DNA of 64,000 nucleotides from Armatimonadota bacterium (GCA_036504095.1 DASXVS010000043.1:1-64000), one strand, 5' to 3'. Positions 1-9,500 are shown, numbered from the stretch's first letter. Numbers and translations: made by a program. Notes: generated by a model from the letters alone, not told the origin.

Positions 1-1
1 C

Positions 2-499
2 TACACGACGATGCAACGCCTTCACCGTGAGACGAAGTCCGACCTCCTGTTCGCCAACACAAGCAAAGCGCCTATGTCGTTCGACCTGAACGACGGGCAA
101 ACGCGCAACCTGCTGGAGTCCGCCGCCCGCCAATACTCCAAAGATGCGTTCAAGATTCAGGGAATCACCGTTCTCCAGGACGCCCTGCCGGACAAGGCGG
201 CGCCGATGGACCGCGTAAACGCCGCGATGGACTGGCTGGGCAAGGAAACGCCGGAAGACGCACGGCCTGTTGACTGCCGCGGCGCAAAGGAGCTGAACGC
301 CTTTGCGGACGCTGTGGCGCAGAATGCAAAGCAAATGGCTGCCAGCCTGAACGGCCGAGACCTCTACTTCTCGGAGTTGTCCGAAGACCAGCGGCAGTCG
401 ATGATGGACCTGATGCGGGCCGGGCGCCTTGTGATAGAAGCCAAGATGGTAGCCCAAATTCTACAAGGCGCGCGCAACGACCAAGGTAAGTTCGATTGA
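2..499 (+). CDS. Hypothetical protein, 5'-truncated by window edge
   Basis: The frame is open from the first bases, so the true start probably lies outside the window; an internal ATG at 11 would give 162 residues. The protein is soluble-looking, with charged helical segments and no signal peptide or membrane segment in the visible part. It ends LQGARNDQGKFD and is followed at once by a hairpin. I recognise no family. Codon use matches its neighbours, and the antisense frames give only low-complexity Arg/Pro proteins, which supports the plus strand. Confidence 0.5.
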   Translation, partial: YTTMQRLHRETKSDLLFANTSKAPMSFDLNDGQTRNLLESAARQYSKDAFKIQGITVLQDALPDKAAPMDRVNAAMDWLGKETPEDARPVDCRGAKELNAFADAVAQNAKQMAASLNGRDLYFSELSEDQRQSMMDLMRAGRLVIEAKMVAQILQGARNDQGKFD

Positions 500-509
500 T
501 CGCTCTCGC

Positions 510-533
510 GCCCGGCGGGGGCCGGGCCTCTTC
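510..533 (+). terminator. Hairpin after the truncated first gene
   Basis: GCCCGGC (510-516), loop GGGG, GCCGGGC (521-527), then CTCTTC. A perfect 7-bp GC stem 10 bases past the stop codon; the U tract is weak. Confidence 0.5.
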
Positions 534-896
534 AGCGAGTGGAAGACCGTGTGCGTGGACTCCAGCGGCACCGTTCGGAAGGCCCAGAAAGCCGTGTAGG
601 CCGATGCCAACATGAGGAAACGGGGAAATGAGGGCGCTCGAGATACCCTCGCTTCGCAATTCCGCCGTTTCCTCAGTTCAGGCGGGGTCACAACTCAATA
701 CCGGGCCACGAACGCACGATATGTAGTGGTTCAGGGACTCCTGGGACACTAGGTTTTGTGTGCTACAGGGGTGTTAACGGGTGTTGTGACCCAGCCTCAT
801 CTCCTCGTTCGCCGATCCTCCCCGTTTCCTCACTTCCTTCCGGCCCCGGTGTCTGGGTCCGAACCCTCGCCCCCCGTCCCCGCGTCTTATGTGGTG

Positions 897-902
897 TATA
901 AT
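897..902 (+). promoter_or_regulatory. Possible -10 box for the GHL10-like gene
   Basis: TATAAT preceded directly by TG, inside a GTGG/CCAC inverted repeat, about 87 bp before the ATG at 989. I see no good -35 box, so this is a weak call. Confidence 0.35.
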
Positions 903-988
903 CCACTTGGCCCTGTTGCGCGTGTACCCTTCCGGGCCTCGGCATCGTAGCGACTCTTGTAACTCATCATTCGAAACAGGAACCCGGA

Positions 989-3952
989 ATGACAGATTCT
1001 CGCTTGTTCGCGTCTCTCGCATGCACCGTTGCGCTGGCGTGCCCCGTTTTCGCGCAGAAACCGGCGCCGGTCACAAAACCCACGCCCGGAACGCCGGCCG
1101 GGGTGAAGGCACTCCCGGAGCCCAGTTTCGGTCCGCTGCCGGCCTTTGAGTTTCCTAAGGGCTCCAAAGTCGATAATCGGGGCCTTATGTTCCGCATGAA
1201 CCGCTATGCGGCGGGCGAACGCGTGATGGCGGTCGGCTACGGGCAGTATCGCGACGGCGCCCAATGGTCCGATGACGCATTCAAGGCCGAGCGCACGCTC
1301 ATCGGCCGCCTGCAGATGATCGCCGAGCAGGAGAGCGCGAAAGAGCGTAACTACATCCCGTTCAAGGTCGGTTCGGCCTTCGCCATCGCGCCGGAATCCC
1401 GGGAGCAGGCCAACCTCGATCTCAGCGGCGCCAGTGAGTTCGACCTCTCCGGCCGCGGGCTGCTCATCGACCAGATTCTCCTCGCCATCCCCGACAACCT
1501 CATCGCCGCGCTCGGCTCCGACAACGGCATCGCCGTGTCCTCGCTTCCGCGCGACCTCCAGTCCGCCCTCGCCCGCGCGTTTAGAACGCCGCTCAAGGTC
1601 ATGAACCGCAAGCCGTCCACATACAAATCGGACGACGGCTTGGAGCACGCGTCGATCGAAATGGAAGACAAAGGCCGGATAGATGACCCCATCAACTGGG
1701 CCTCCGCGCGCCTGCGGGCCCAACTGCACATCACCGGCGCGATGGTTGACCTGAAGCCGTACGGCGCGTACATCAGAATCCCGGACACCGGAATGGTCTT
1801 CGGCACCGACCAGGACCAGCAACGCAACTGGCGCGATCGCGGCGTCGACCTGCCGCTCTTCGACACCGTTCCAAATACCTACAAACCGTCCGATCTCATC
1901 GGCAAGAAATTCGTCCAACCCCTCAACTACGCCGGCCTGTGGACGGTTGATGATGTGGTGAAGCAGATCGCCAAACTCACGGGACTCAAAATGTACGTCT
2001 CGGCTGTCTACGCCGACGAACCTGTCTTCATTGGCTCGAACTCGCTGACCATCGGCGAAGCGATCGACGGTTTGCGCCTTTGCCTGGCCGGCGCGTGGCG
2101 CAAACTCGGCGACGCGTACATTCTCGCCTGGGACCGATTGGGCCTGCAAGCGGTTCAGATGCTCGCGCACGAATCCGCCGAAACGGCCTCCAAAGCGGTC
2201 AAGCGCCGGCGGCGCGAAGCGGATGCTTCCACAGACTGGGTGAAACTCGTCGATCGCCTGGCTTTCGACGGCTCCAACGGTTTGGCTCTCAACGATGACC
2301 AGCGCAAGAAGGCGTTCGATGCCGGCCCGGCAAAGGGACCGGGAGGTCCACCCGCCGATCAGGGCAGAATCCCGTTTTCCGAAATGACGCCGGACCAGCA
2401 GGCGTGGATTCGCGAGGCGGCTAAGAAGGATAGCGTCAGCCTTCCAGGCGTCGACGGCCAACCCGAGGTCAACCGACCGTTCACGGAATCGGATATCACC
2501 CAGTCCTACATCGACGGCCAGGCTGTGGTGAATGTCGCCGTCAAGGTTCCGGATTACGGCTGGGTTGCCGCGCCTAACGAGTGGGATCAGTCGCAGATCA
2601 GCCATTGGAGCATCGCAAGCAAGCGGGAAAAGCTGACAAAGGGAGCCGAGGGGGTTAAGCGGAACGTCCTGGACGATGCGCCAAAGGAGATTCGGGACTT
2701 GATTGCCAATCCCAAGCCCACGGTTCCTCCCGCGGTGATCCGGGCGTTGATGGTTCCACCGCTGGGTCCCGCGCGCCTGAAGGTCCTGGCCGACGAAATG
2801 AAGCGCCACGGCCTCAACACGCTGTTTTATCCTGTGCTCTTTGGCGGATATTCAACCTTCGAGAGCAAGGTCTTTCCGCTGCACCCATCGCTCCGCGGCA
2901 GCGACGGCTGGGCCGCCGCCACTTCGGCCATGGCGCCGGCCGGGATAAAGGTCATCGGCTATCTTCACACCCTTGCCTGGCAGGACGCCGGAGACAAGGC
3001 GCATTACCTGACGAAACACGCGGACTGGCTCGATGTGGACGTGGTCGGCCGGCCAAGGCTCGATTGGTTTGAGACCCATCCCGAAGCCCTCGTCAAAGCG
3101 GCCAGTATCGGCATCCTGGCGGCGAACTATGTGCGGCCCCAGGAACCTCTGGTCATAGCCCGCCTGCAAACGCTGGTGGATGAGTTCTCAAAGAAGCCCA
3201 ACGCCGCCGGCATCTGCTTCGCTGAATGGCAGCCTGCAACGGCGGGGCAGAACTCCCCCTTCCCGGGCACGCTCAACACGCCGGCATTGGGTTTCGCCTA
3301 TTCGGATCGGCTTGACTGGTTGCGCCGCTCCGGGCAGGACCCCGTAGACAACCTGGTTTCATGGGATGACTTCGTTCCGCCATCCCTTGCCGACCGCCGG
3401 TGGAGCATCATGCGGGATTCCGATACGAAAAAACTGGATCCGCACAACGACCTTCTGATCGCCCTGCTCAAACGCGCCAAGGCCGACCGCAAAGACTGGA
3501 AAACCTGGCTGGTGAACTCGGCGACTCCCGACTTCCGGTCGGTGCAGGCGGGGGACGATCTGAGGAAGGAAGCGGACGAGGTTGTGAGCGGCGTATTCGG
3601 CGCGATGATGCCCGGTGGTGGCAACCAGGGCGTTATCCTCCCGGTCACCTCCCAGAACCTGCTCGCCTCGCTGGCGGACGACCAACTCCCGGCGGACGAA
3701 GTGATCCCGGATTCGGTGCTCAAGATGCCGGCAATCGTCACCTACAGCCTGTTCTTCAGCGAGTTGATGTCGCCAGGGCGCCAGCAAAAGACGACCTTCT
3801 CCAGCGCCATCTACGATTTCCGAACGTCTCCGGGGGAGATAACTTCCTCTCTCCAATGGATCAAGGCGCCGGATAAGGGCACCATGACGCCGGCGGTACC
3901 GCAGGTCAGGAACGCCGTGGCGGTGCCGGAACCGCACAAAACGATCCGTTAG
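989..3952 (+). CDS. Large secreted protein with GHL10-like C-terminal half
   Basis: 987 residues. The N-terminus MTDSRLFASLACTVALACPVFAQ is a signal peptide, followed by a Pro/Lys-rich linker. Residues about 45-590 are a large region I cannot assign. From about 600 the protein resembles GHL10-type TIM-barrel hydrolases: LKVLADEMKRHGLNTLFYPV, then KVIGYLHTLAWQ and an ICFAEWQP segment as barrel strands. That family is found in secreted polysaccharide-active proteins; the substrate is unknown and catalytic residues are not assigned. The ATG at 989 follows GGAACCCGGA. Codon use matches the neighbours. The 640-residue antisense frame across it is a GC-rich shadow. Confidence 0.75.
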   Translation: MTDSRLFASLACTVALACPVFAQKPAPVTKPTPGTPAGVKALPEPSFGPLPAFEFPKGSKVDNRGLMFRMNRYAAGERVMAVGYGQYRDGAQWSDDAFKAERTLIGRLQMIAEQESAKERNYIPFKVGSAFAIAPESREQANLDLSGASEFDLSGRGLLIDQILLAIPDNLIAALGSDNGIAVSSLPRDLQSALARAFRTPLKVMNRKPSTYKSDDGLEHASIEMEDKGRIDDPINWASARLRAQLHITGAMVDLKPYGAYIRIPDTGMVFGTDQDQQRNWRDRGVDLPLFDTVPNTYKPSDLIGKKFVQPLNYAGLWTVDDVVKQIAKLTGLKMYVSAVYADEPVFIGSNSLTIGEAIDGLRLCLAGAWRKLGDAYILAWDRLGLQAVQMLAHESAETASKAVKRRRREADASTDWVKLVDRLAFDGSNGLALNDDQRKKAFDAGPAKGPGGPPADQGRIPFSEMTPDQQAWIREAAKKDSVSLPGVDGQPEVNRPFTESDITQSYIDGQAVVNVAVKVPDYGWVAAPNEWDQSQISHWSIASKREKLTKGAEGVKRNVLDDAPKEIRDLIANPKPTVPPAVIRALMVPPLGPARLKVLADEMKRHGLNTLFYPVLFGGYSTFESKVFPLHPSLRGSDGWAAATSAMAPAGIKVIGYLHTLAWQDAGDKAHYLTKHADWLDVDVVGRPRLDWFETHPEALVKAASIGILAANYVRPQEPLVIARLQTLVDEFSKKPNAAGICFAEWQPATAGQNSPFPGTLNTPALGFAYSDRLDWLRRSGQDPVDNLVSWDDFVPPSLADRRWSIMRDSDTKKLDPHNDLLIALLKRAKADRKDWKTWLVNSATPDFRSVQAGDDLRKEADEVVSGVFGAMMPGGGNQGVILPVTSQNLLASLADDQLPADEVIPDSVLKMPAIVTYSLFFSELMSPGRQQKTTFSSAIYDFRTSPGEITSSLQWIKAPDKGTMTPAVPQVRNAVAVPEPHKTIR

Positions 3953-3965
3953 CCCGGCCACTCCG

Positions 3966-4226
3966 TCAGTTCCCGGCGGAGTCGTCTCCTCGCTCGCGAT
4001 CCGCGTTGCGCTCCGAGGCGCTCCTGGCCCAGGCCTGCAACAGCGCCAGGGCGACGCCGGCGCCAACGGCCACCGCGCCCAGAACGGCCCATTTCATCGG
4101 CGTCAGCGGTCGTTCCCCGCTCAGGTGCCCATAAAGCAGCGCACCCAGGGCAAGCAGCGAATACATCAGCCCGCGCGCCCACGGGCTGGGCGAATAGGCC
4201 GGTTTATTCAGGCCGGGCTTAAGCAT
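3966..4226 (-). CDS. Small membrane protein, two TM segments, coupled to miaB
   Basis: 86 residues starting MLKPGLNKPAYSP. Hydrophobic stretches at about 20-34 and 45-63 predict two transmembrane helices; the C-terminus is highly charged (SERNADRERGDD). Its ATG overlaps the TAA of miaB in the bases ATGCTTAA, which is why this internal start is preferred over a longer frame that would run into miaB. The overlap implies translational coupling to miaB. No family recognised. It converges with the preceding gene, 13 bp apart. Confidence 0.6.
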   Translation of the reverse strand: MLKPGLNKPAYSPSPWARGLMYSLLALGALLYGHLSGERPLTPMKWAVLGAVAVGAGVALALLQAWARSASERNADRERGDDSAGN

Positions 4227-5619
4227 CCTGCACTTCCTCTCCCAGGAAACCCCACATGAAGCCTTCCTCGGCGCGAACGTGGACGATCTGGCCGATTCGC
4301 GACGCCGGCCCGTCGAAGTGAACCGTCTTGTTCTGGCGCGACAGCCCCTTGAGCTGCCCGGGCTTATCACCGTGCCCGTCCACAAGCACCTCGAACACCT
4401 CGCCCACCTGGGCCTGATTCACTTCCCGGCTGATCCGCTGCTGGAGTAAACTCAGTTTGCGAAGCCTCCGGCTTTTCACGGCCGGCGGAACCTGATCGGG
4501 CCAGTCCGCGGCTTTCGTACCCGGACGGATGCTGTAGACAAACGTGTAGGCGCCGTCGAATCTCACCCGTTCGAAGAGGTCCAGGGTTTGGTCGAACTGG
4601 TCTTCCGTCTCGCCCGGGAAGCCAACCATCACGTCCGTCGTAATCGCCACGCCCGGCACACCGGCCCGAACGTCATCGACGAGTTGCAGGAAATGTTCCC
4701 GCGTGTAGCCACGGTGCATCCGCTCCAGCACCTCGTTGTCGCCGGCCTGCACGGGCAGGTGTATCCACTCGCAGACCACCGGAATCTCGCGCATCGCCGA
4801 AATCAGGTTTGGAGTGCAGTCCCTGGGATGCGGGCTGGTGAACCGGACCCTGTCGAGGCCCGGCAGCCCGTCGAGCGCGCGCAGCAGGTCGGGAAATGTC
4901 AACTGGTCCGCGGAGTCTCGCGTCGCGGCGATCCTGAGCTGTCCGTTCCCGCGGGGCGTTTTCCAGGAGTCCACCGTCTGTCCGAGGAGAGTCACTTCCC
5001 GCGTTCCGCCGGAAACCAGCGCGCGAACCTCGGTGACGATGTCCTCCAGGCCGCGGCTGCGCTCCCGGCCGCGCGTGAAGGGGACGATGCAGAAAGTGCA
5101 GAACTTGTCGCAGCCGAACATGATCGGAACAAATTCGCGGAGTTTGCTTGAAGCTCCCTCGACGGCCTCGCGAATCGCCGGGAAATCGTCGTATTCCTGG
5201 AGATCCGATCGTCGCATCGGGAGGTCCAGAGCGGTCACGGGCTGTCCCGTTCGGCGCACGGTCGCCACCAGTTCAGGAAGCTCCTCGATGCGCGCGGTAC
5301 CCATGATGATGTCGATGTGCGGCGCCAGGCGGCGCAGCTCATCGCCTTCACGCTGTGCCTGGCATCCGCAGACGCCGAGGACGGTTCCCGGCCGCCGGGC
5401 CTTCAGGCGCTTCAGTTCCCCGAGGCGGCTGTAGACCTTGTTTTCCGGCTTCTCACGGACCGAGCACGTGTTGATAAGGATTACCCCCGCGTCCTCGGCC
5501 GATTCCGCCGCCGCCATTCCCTGCCGTTCCAGCAGGCGCGCCATATAGTCGGTATCCGCAACGTTTTGCTGACAGCCGAACGTGATAATGTGATAAGTCT
5601 CCCGTTGTGTCTCAACCAT
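4219..5619 (-). CDS. miaB: tRNA-2-methylthio-N6-dimethylallyladenosine synthase
   Basis: 466 residues, normal length. MiaB is a radical-SAM methylthiotransferase that converts i6A37 to ms2i6A37 in tRNAs reading codons that begin with U. The N-terminal UPF0004 domain has the three conserved cysteines C16 (FGCQQN), C52 (NTCSVRE) and C86 (GCQAQ). The radical-SAM cluster motif is C170-DKF-C174-TF-C177. The C-terminus (about 400-460) is the TRAM RNA-binding domain. The QQN and NTCSVRE forms fit MiaB rather than RimO or MtaB. A small membrane protein gene overlaps its stop codon. Confidence 0.95.
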   Translation of the reverse strand: MVETQRETYHIITFGCQQNVADTDYMARLLERQGMAAAESAEDAGVILINTCSVREKPENKVYSRLGELKRLKARRPGTVLGVCGCQAQREGDELRRLAPHIDIIMGTARIEELPELVATVRRTGQPVTALDLPMRRSDLQEYDDFPAIREAVEGASSKLREFVPIMFGCDKFCTFCIVPFTRGRERSRGLEDIVTEVRALVSGGTREVTLLGQTVDSWKTPRGNGQLRIAATRDSADQLTFPDLLRALDGLPGLDRVRFTSPHPRDCTPNLISAMREIPVVCEWIHLPVQAGDNEVLERMHRGYTREHFLQLVDDVRAGVPGVAITTDVMVGFPGETEDQFDQTLDLFERVRFDGAYTFVYSIRPGTKAADWPDQVPPAVKSRRLRKLSLLQQRISREVNQAQVGEVFEVLVDGHGDKPGQLKGLSRQNKTVHFDGPASRIGQIVHVRAEEGFMWGFLGEEVQDA

Positions 5620-5700
5620 AACGGCTTCATTCTACCACAAAGTGAAGTCGCGAGACAGGAGACAGGCCGGCGAGGGGGATTGGTTGAGGGGCTCCCGGGG

Positions 5701-6171
5701 CTACTGCCAGCCCGGGACCATGCGCGTTCGGTTCACGTCGTGCCACGTTAACGGAACGATGATGTCGTCCCGACTGGGTTTGCCATCCGGGCCGAGAGAG
5801 CGGAGGCACCCCGCGGAATTCGCGGTTGGCGGGACGAGACGGATCAGGCGGCCCCATTCGTCGGTCGCGGTGTCCCTCCCCACTGCCTCCTCCAGATCGT
5901 TCGCATCCGGCGGTCCGTGCTGGGCCGACCACATCCGGAGCGTGGCCTTGATGCCCATCATGCGCTGCCGCGTGGTGATCGCACGGGCTTCGTCCTGAAT
6001 ATGGGAGAGGCGCCCGGCCACCGAAGCGCCATCGCCACCCGGAAGAAAGCGCGACGCTTCCTTCAATTTCGGAGCGGCAACGCCGCCGACGAGCAGAATC
6101 ACTCCGAGCATCATCAGACGCCCGGACTTGAAGAGACCGCCATTCCCACCGTCTGAATTGTTACTTCCCAT
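5701..6171 (-). CDS. Membrane-anchored GspG-like pseudopilin protein
   Basis: 156 residues. A short polar N-terminus precedes one hydrophobic helix (about 18-34), with no canonical GFTLIE cleavage motif. The C-terminal part carries a DEWGRLIRLVPP segment and a LRSLGPDGKPSRDDI segment, which resemble the conserved end of GspG-type major pseudopilins (..DPWGNPY..SLGADG..DDI). It may be a minor pseudopilin or a stand-alone relative; no type II secretion genes are nearby. It is divergent from the GH116 gene and upstream of miaB on the same strand. Confidence 0.55.
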   Translation of the reverse strand: MGSNNSDGGNGGLFKSGRLMMLGVILLVGGVAAPKLKEASRFLPGGDGASVAGRLSHIQDEARAITTRQRMMGIKATLRMWSAQHGPPDANDLEEAVGRDTATDEWGRLIRLVPPTANSAGCLRSLGPDGKPSRDDIIVPLTWHDVNRTRMVPGWQ

Positions 6172-6284
6172 GTGACTTGCCCGAATGCGACTATTGTCAT
6201 GTCATTCCATCCTGCGTGCAGCATCCCACACTGGAATTTGCAGTACATAGAGGTGGACTTTTCGCCCTGGACGAGGAGGCTGCA

Positions 6285-8861
6285 GTGAGTACGATGCGTG
6301 ATAATCGCCTTGAGAGCAACCAGAGAACCTTCGAAGGTGATTGTCTGCGGACCATTGCCTTCCCCCTGGGGGGAATCGGTACCGGTACAGTGTCGATGGG
6401 TGGCCGGGGCAATCTGCAGGACTGGGAGATCTTTAATCACCCTGGCAAGGGGCACTCGCTCCCACTCTCTTTCTTCGCGCTTTGGTGCCGGCCGGACGGC
6501 CAGGCGCCCGTAACCCGCATTCTGGAACGCCAGTACCTGAAACCCTTTCACCACGCCCATGGGATCTCACCGTCCTATCTCGGCGGCCTCCCGCGCTTTC
6601 GCGACGCCTCCTTCACTGGCGAGTACCCGAGCGCCTACGTCACATTGGCTGACGAAGCCATTCCGCTCGAAATATCCATGCGTGCCTGGAACCCGATGAT
6701 CCCGATGAACGCGGACGATTCGGGCATCCCCATCGCCCTCTTCGAATGGAAACTGCACAACCACACCGATGCTCCCATGGAGATCGCGCTGGCTTTCAAC
6801 GTGCTGAATCCCGTCGGGTGGGACGGGCTCGCTCCGCTCGATTCGCGCCGCGCTCCGTTCCTCGGCGGCAACCGGAACACCATCCGTACAGGCGACGGCC
6901 TGACCGGCGTGGTTCTGACCAATGACCGCCTGGCGATGGACGATCCCCGATACGGCTCCATCGCCATCTCGTCTCCCGAAAAAGATGCTGAGGCCTACGC
7001 TCGCTGGCGGCGCGGAGCCTGGTTCGATGATGCGCAGTGGTTCTGGAACCGCTTCAGTCATAACGGTACTCTCGATCACGAACCAGACCTCGGCCCAACG
7101 CCGGACGGCGAAACCGATATCGCCACCGTCATCGTTCGAAGGGTCATCCCGGCGGGCGAACTACACGGCCTGGACTTTTCCCTCTCCTGGTCGTTCCCTA
7201 ATCTGCGCAACACGTGGAACACAGAGCCGGAGGTCGCCGGAAAACCTCTCGGCAATTACTACGCGGTCAAGTTCCCGGATGCCTGGTCCGCCGCAGCGTA
7301 TGTTCAACGGGAGCGCCTCCGCCTGGATCTGGATACGCAGGACTTCCAGGACTGGATCTGCGATGATTCGCTTCCGCCGGAGCTTACCGACGCCGTATCC
7401 GCCAACATGAGCATCGTCCGGACGACGACTGTCACGAGAACCGCGGACGGACGGATGAACGCCTTTGAGGGCTGCAGCGACGGTGCGGGCTGCTGTCCCA
7501 TGAACTGCACCCATGTATGGAACTACGCCCAGACCGTTGCCGCGCTCTATCCCGAATTGGAGCGATCTGTCCGTGATACCGACTACCTCAGCAACACAGA
7601 CTCGCGCGGTGACATGGCGTTCCGCACCCTCCTTCCACTAGTTGGACAGCGATGGGCGTTTCGCGCCGCTGCGGACGGTCAGATGGGGACAATACTGCGC
7701 CTCTACCGCGAATGGCTCAACCACGGCGACCTGGACTGGCTGAGATCGCTCTGGCCGGCCGCCAGGCGTTCGTTGGAATTCGCATGGTCGCCCGATAATC
7801 CGGACCGTTGGGATGCGGACAAAGACGGTGTGATGGAGGGAATCCAGCACAACACCTATGACATCGAGTTCGTCGGCCCGAATACGCTCATGGGCTCGTG
7901 GTACCTTGCCGCGCTTGTGGCGGCCGCACATATGGCGGATGCGTTGGGTGAAACGGATTCGGCGGAGGAGTACCGTGCTTTGGCGCGCCGTGGAGCGGTT
8001 GGACACGACGTTCTCTGGAACGGCGAGTATTATGAACAACACGTAAGGTTTGACCCGGCGGTGCAGGGCCCCCAGCTCACTCGTCATGCCGGTCAGGCTT
8101 CGTCAGACGAGACAGGTCCGTTCTACCAGTATGGCGCCGGCTGCCTGTCCGACCAGCTAACGGGTCAGTGGTTCGCCCATTGTCTTGGCCTCGGCCATGT
8201 GTTGCCGGCGGACAAAGTTCGTTCGGCCGCCGAAGCCATCTATGGCCGCAACTTCAGGAGTGATCTTTCCCGTCACGCCAGTTGCCAGAGGACGTACGCC
8301 CTCAACGACGAAGCGGGACTCCTCATGTGCACATGGCCAAACGGGCAAAAGCCGGGATTCCCCTTCCCCTACGCCGACGAAGTGTGGACCGGCATCGAGT
8401 ATGCAGTAGCAGCGCTGCTGATCTACGAAGGTCTTGTGGACGAAGGCCTGAGCATCGTTCGTGCGACGCGCGATCGCCACAATGGCTCAAATCGCAATCC
8501 ATGGGACGAATGCGAGTGCGGGCACCACTACACCCGGGCAATGGCGTCCTGGTCGCTCCTGACCGCATACACGGGCTTCCAGTACAGCGCCCCGGACGCC
8601 AGTATCGGGTTCGCCCCGTGTGTGCCAGGAAACTTGCGCACGTTCTTCGCCGCCGGAACGGCCTGGGGCCAATGGATGAGGGAGGATGACCGCCAATACC
8701 TCATCGTCAGTTATGGTACTCTCACCCTCAAGCGCTGGCGGAACGCCGCCGGAACCGCAACCCTCAAAGGGGAGCCCGTTGCGGCGTATACGGATGGATC
8801 GGACACTGTGTTCGATCCCCCTGTCACCCTGCACAAAAACGACTACGTGGCCGTGGTATGA
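6285..8861 (+). CDS. GH116-family glycoside hydrolase (glucosylceramidase/beta-glucosidase-like)
   Basis: 858 residues from a GTG at 6285, chosen because GAGGAGG sits 5 bases before it; an ATG follows three codons later and an upstream frame to 6177 lacks an SD. The N-terminal GBA2-type sandwich domain begins with FPLGGIGTGTVSMGGRGNLQDWEI-type sequence. The catalytic (alpha/alpha)6 barrel (DUF608) contains NCTHVWNYAQ, EGIQHNTYDIEFVGPNT, PFPYADEVWTGIEY and WDECECGHHYTRAMASWS. GH116 enzymes remove beta-linked glucose or xylose. No signal peptide is evident. An in-frame remnant resembling its own C-terminus follows the stop codon. Confidence 0.9.
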   Translation: MSTMRDNRLESNQRTFEGDCLRTIAFPLGGIGTGTVSMGGRGNLQDWEIFNHPGKGHSLPLSFFALWCRPDGQAPVTRILERQYLKPFHHAHGISPSYLGGLPRFRDASFTGEYPSAYVTLADEAIPLEISMRAWNPMIPMNADDSGIPIALFEWKLHNHTDAPMEIALAFNVLNPVGWDGLAPLDSRRAPFLGGNRNTIRTGDGLTGVVLTNDRLAMDDPRYGSIAISSPEKDAEAYARWRRGAWFDDAQWFWNRFSHNGTLDHEPDLGPTPDGETDIATVIVRRVIPAGELHGLDFSLSWSFPNLRNTWNTEPEVAGKPLGNYYAVKFPDAWSAAAYVQRERLRLDLDTQDFQDWICDDSLPPELTDAVSANMSIVRTTTVTRTADGRMNAFEGCSDGAGCCPMNCTHVWNYAQTVAALYPELERSVRDTDYLSNTDSRGDMAFRTLLPLVGQRWAFRAAADGQMGTILRLYREWLNHGDLDWLRSLWPAARRSLEFAWSPDNPDRWDADKDGVMEGIQHNTYDIEFVGPNTLMGSWYLAALVAAAHMADALGETDSAEEYRALARRGAVGHDVLWNGEYYEQHVRFDPAVQGPQLTRHAGQASSDETGPFYQYGAGCLSDQLTGQWFAHCLGLGHVLPADKVRSAAEAIYGRNFRSDLSRHASCQRTYALNDEAGLLMCTWPNGQKPGFPFPYADEVWTGIEYAVAALLIYEGLVDEGLSIVRATRDRHNGSNRNPWDECECGHHYTRAMASWSLLTAYTGFQYSAPDASIGFAPCVPGNLRTFFAAGTAWGQWMREDDRQYLIVSYGTLTLKRWRNAAGTATLKGEPVAAYTDGSDTVFDPPVTLHKNDYVAVV

Positions 8862-8864
8862 TTT

Positions 8865-8957
8865 GTGGTGGCGTCACAGCCGGCCGGCGCCGATACCATG
8901 CTCGATAGCCCGGTTCACCTGAAGGCCGGCGACGTTCTGAGCATCCGCGAAGCGTAA
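8865..8957 (+). pseudogene. Remnant of a second GH116 C-terminus, in frame after the stop
   Basis: Directly after the TGA of the GH116 gene (8859-8861), the same frame stays open for 30 codons to a TAA at 8955-8957. It contains GADTMLDSPVHLKAGDVLSI, which lines up with the end of the intact protein (GSDTVFDPPVTLHKNDYVAV). The simplest reading is the tail of a lost tandem GH116 paralogue. Alternatives are a recent stop mutation in a longer C-terminus or chance similarity over about 20 residues. Confidence 0.5.
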
Positions 8958-8961
8958 GCGC

Positions 8962-9339
8962 CTACATTTCGACGCGCGAGACGGCCCCCGTGTCCACGGT
9001 CCAATCGTAGATGTTGCGGCCCGCCTTGACCTCCACGGGTTTGCTTTCTCCGTAGTTATAGGGAAGTTCTGTCGGCATTTTGGACTCGAGCGCGAACTGG
9101 TACACGAGCATGTATTTCCCCGGTTGGATGCCGGTGAAATTCAGGGTACCGCCCAGATCCGTTCTCTTCCGCTCAACGTAGGTGCCCGGGCGGTCTACGC
9201 TGACCAGCGTAACCTGGATGCCTTTCGGCATTGTCGTGCGTACGCTCAGACTCGCCGAACCGGCCTGGTCCTTCCGGCATCCTCCAACCACAATGGCCAG
9301 GCCAACCGCGATCATCAGAAATACCTTCGAGATGCGCAT
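8962..9339 (-). CDS. Small lipoprotein with a prealbumin-like beta-sandwich
   Basis: 125 residues from the ATG at 9339, which has a GAGGAGGG SD 4-11 bases upstream; the longer frame to 9381 does not. The N-terminus MRISKVFLMIAVGLAIVVGGC is a lipoprotein signal with lipobox VGGC, so the mature protein would be lipidated at C21. The remainder (GTLNFTGIQPGKYMLVYQF) looks like a carboxypeptidase-regulatory or SpaA-type beta-sandwich. Function unknown. It converges with the GH116 remnant 4 bp away. Confidence 0.65.
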   Translation of the reverse strand: MRISKVFLMIAVGLAIVVGGCRKDQAGSASLSVRTTMPKGIQVTLVSVDRPGTYVERKRTDLGGTLNFTGIQPGKYMLVYQFALESKMPTELPYNYGESKPVEVKAGRNIYDWTVDTGAVSRVEM

Positions 9340-9500
9340 TTCACCCTCCTCAGGCAGATATCCGCCAGGCGCCCCCCGCACAATCCAGTTGGTGAATCCC
9401 CGAATACCGTGTGGAACGAATAGTTGGACCCGACTGGCAGGAAGCGTCCATTTATCGTCTCTAGTAACTTAGACAGTTCGTTCCGCAAGGGGTTCCGACC

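Larger units (their letters stand above)
500..988. other. 489-bp non-coding stretch with GAGGAAACGGGG-type repeats
   Basis: I see no credible gene. It holds a terminator-like hairpin at 510-527, tandem units of the GGAAATGA/GGAAACGG type at 612-633, and reverse-complement copies at 664-675 and 820-837. The same sequence family forms the hisS/aspS intergenic hairpin at 59,258-59,320. The leader of the next gene occupies the right end. Confidence 0.6.

Noticed and set aside
500-760. tRNA gene
   Set aside because: TTCGG-containing hairpins were considered but no cloverleaf with acceptor stem, T-arm GTTCRA and anticodon arm could be built. No tRNA was found elsewhere either.
887-2809. 640-residue antisense frame
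   Set aside because: Arg/Asp/Gly/Val-rich product with no family look, opposite a signal-peptide gene. Typical GC-rich shadow. The same reasoning removes the long frames at 10,632-11,780, 12,959-14,155, 14,939-16,261, 21,153-22,655, 25,905-28,043, 46,806-48,023, 50,679-51,905 and 62,930-63,919.
8859-8861. Selenocysteine or readthrough at the GH116 TGA codon
   Set aside because: No SECIS-like hairpin was seen just after the TGA and the preceding residues already complete a typical GH116 end. A remnant of a paralogue is simpler.
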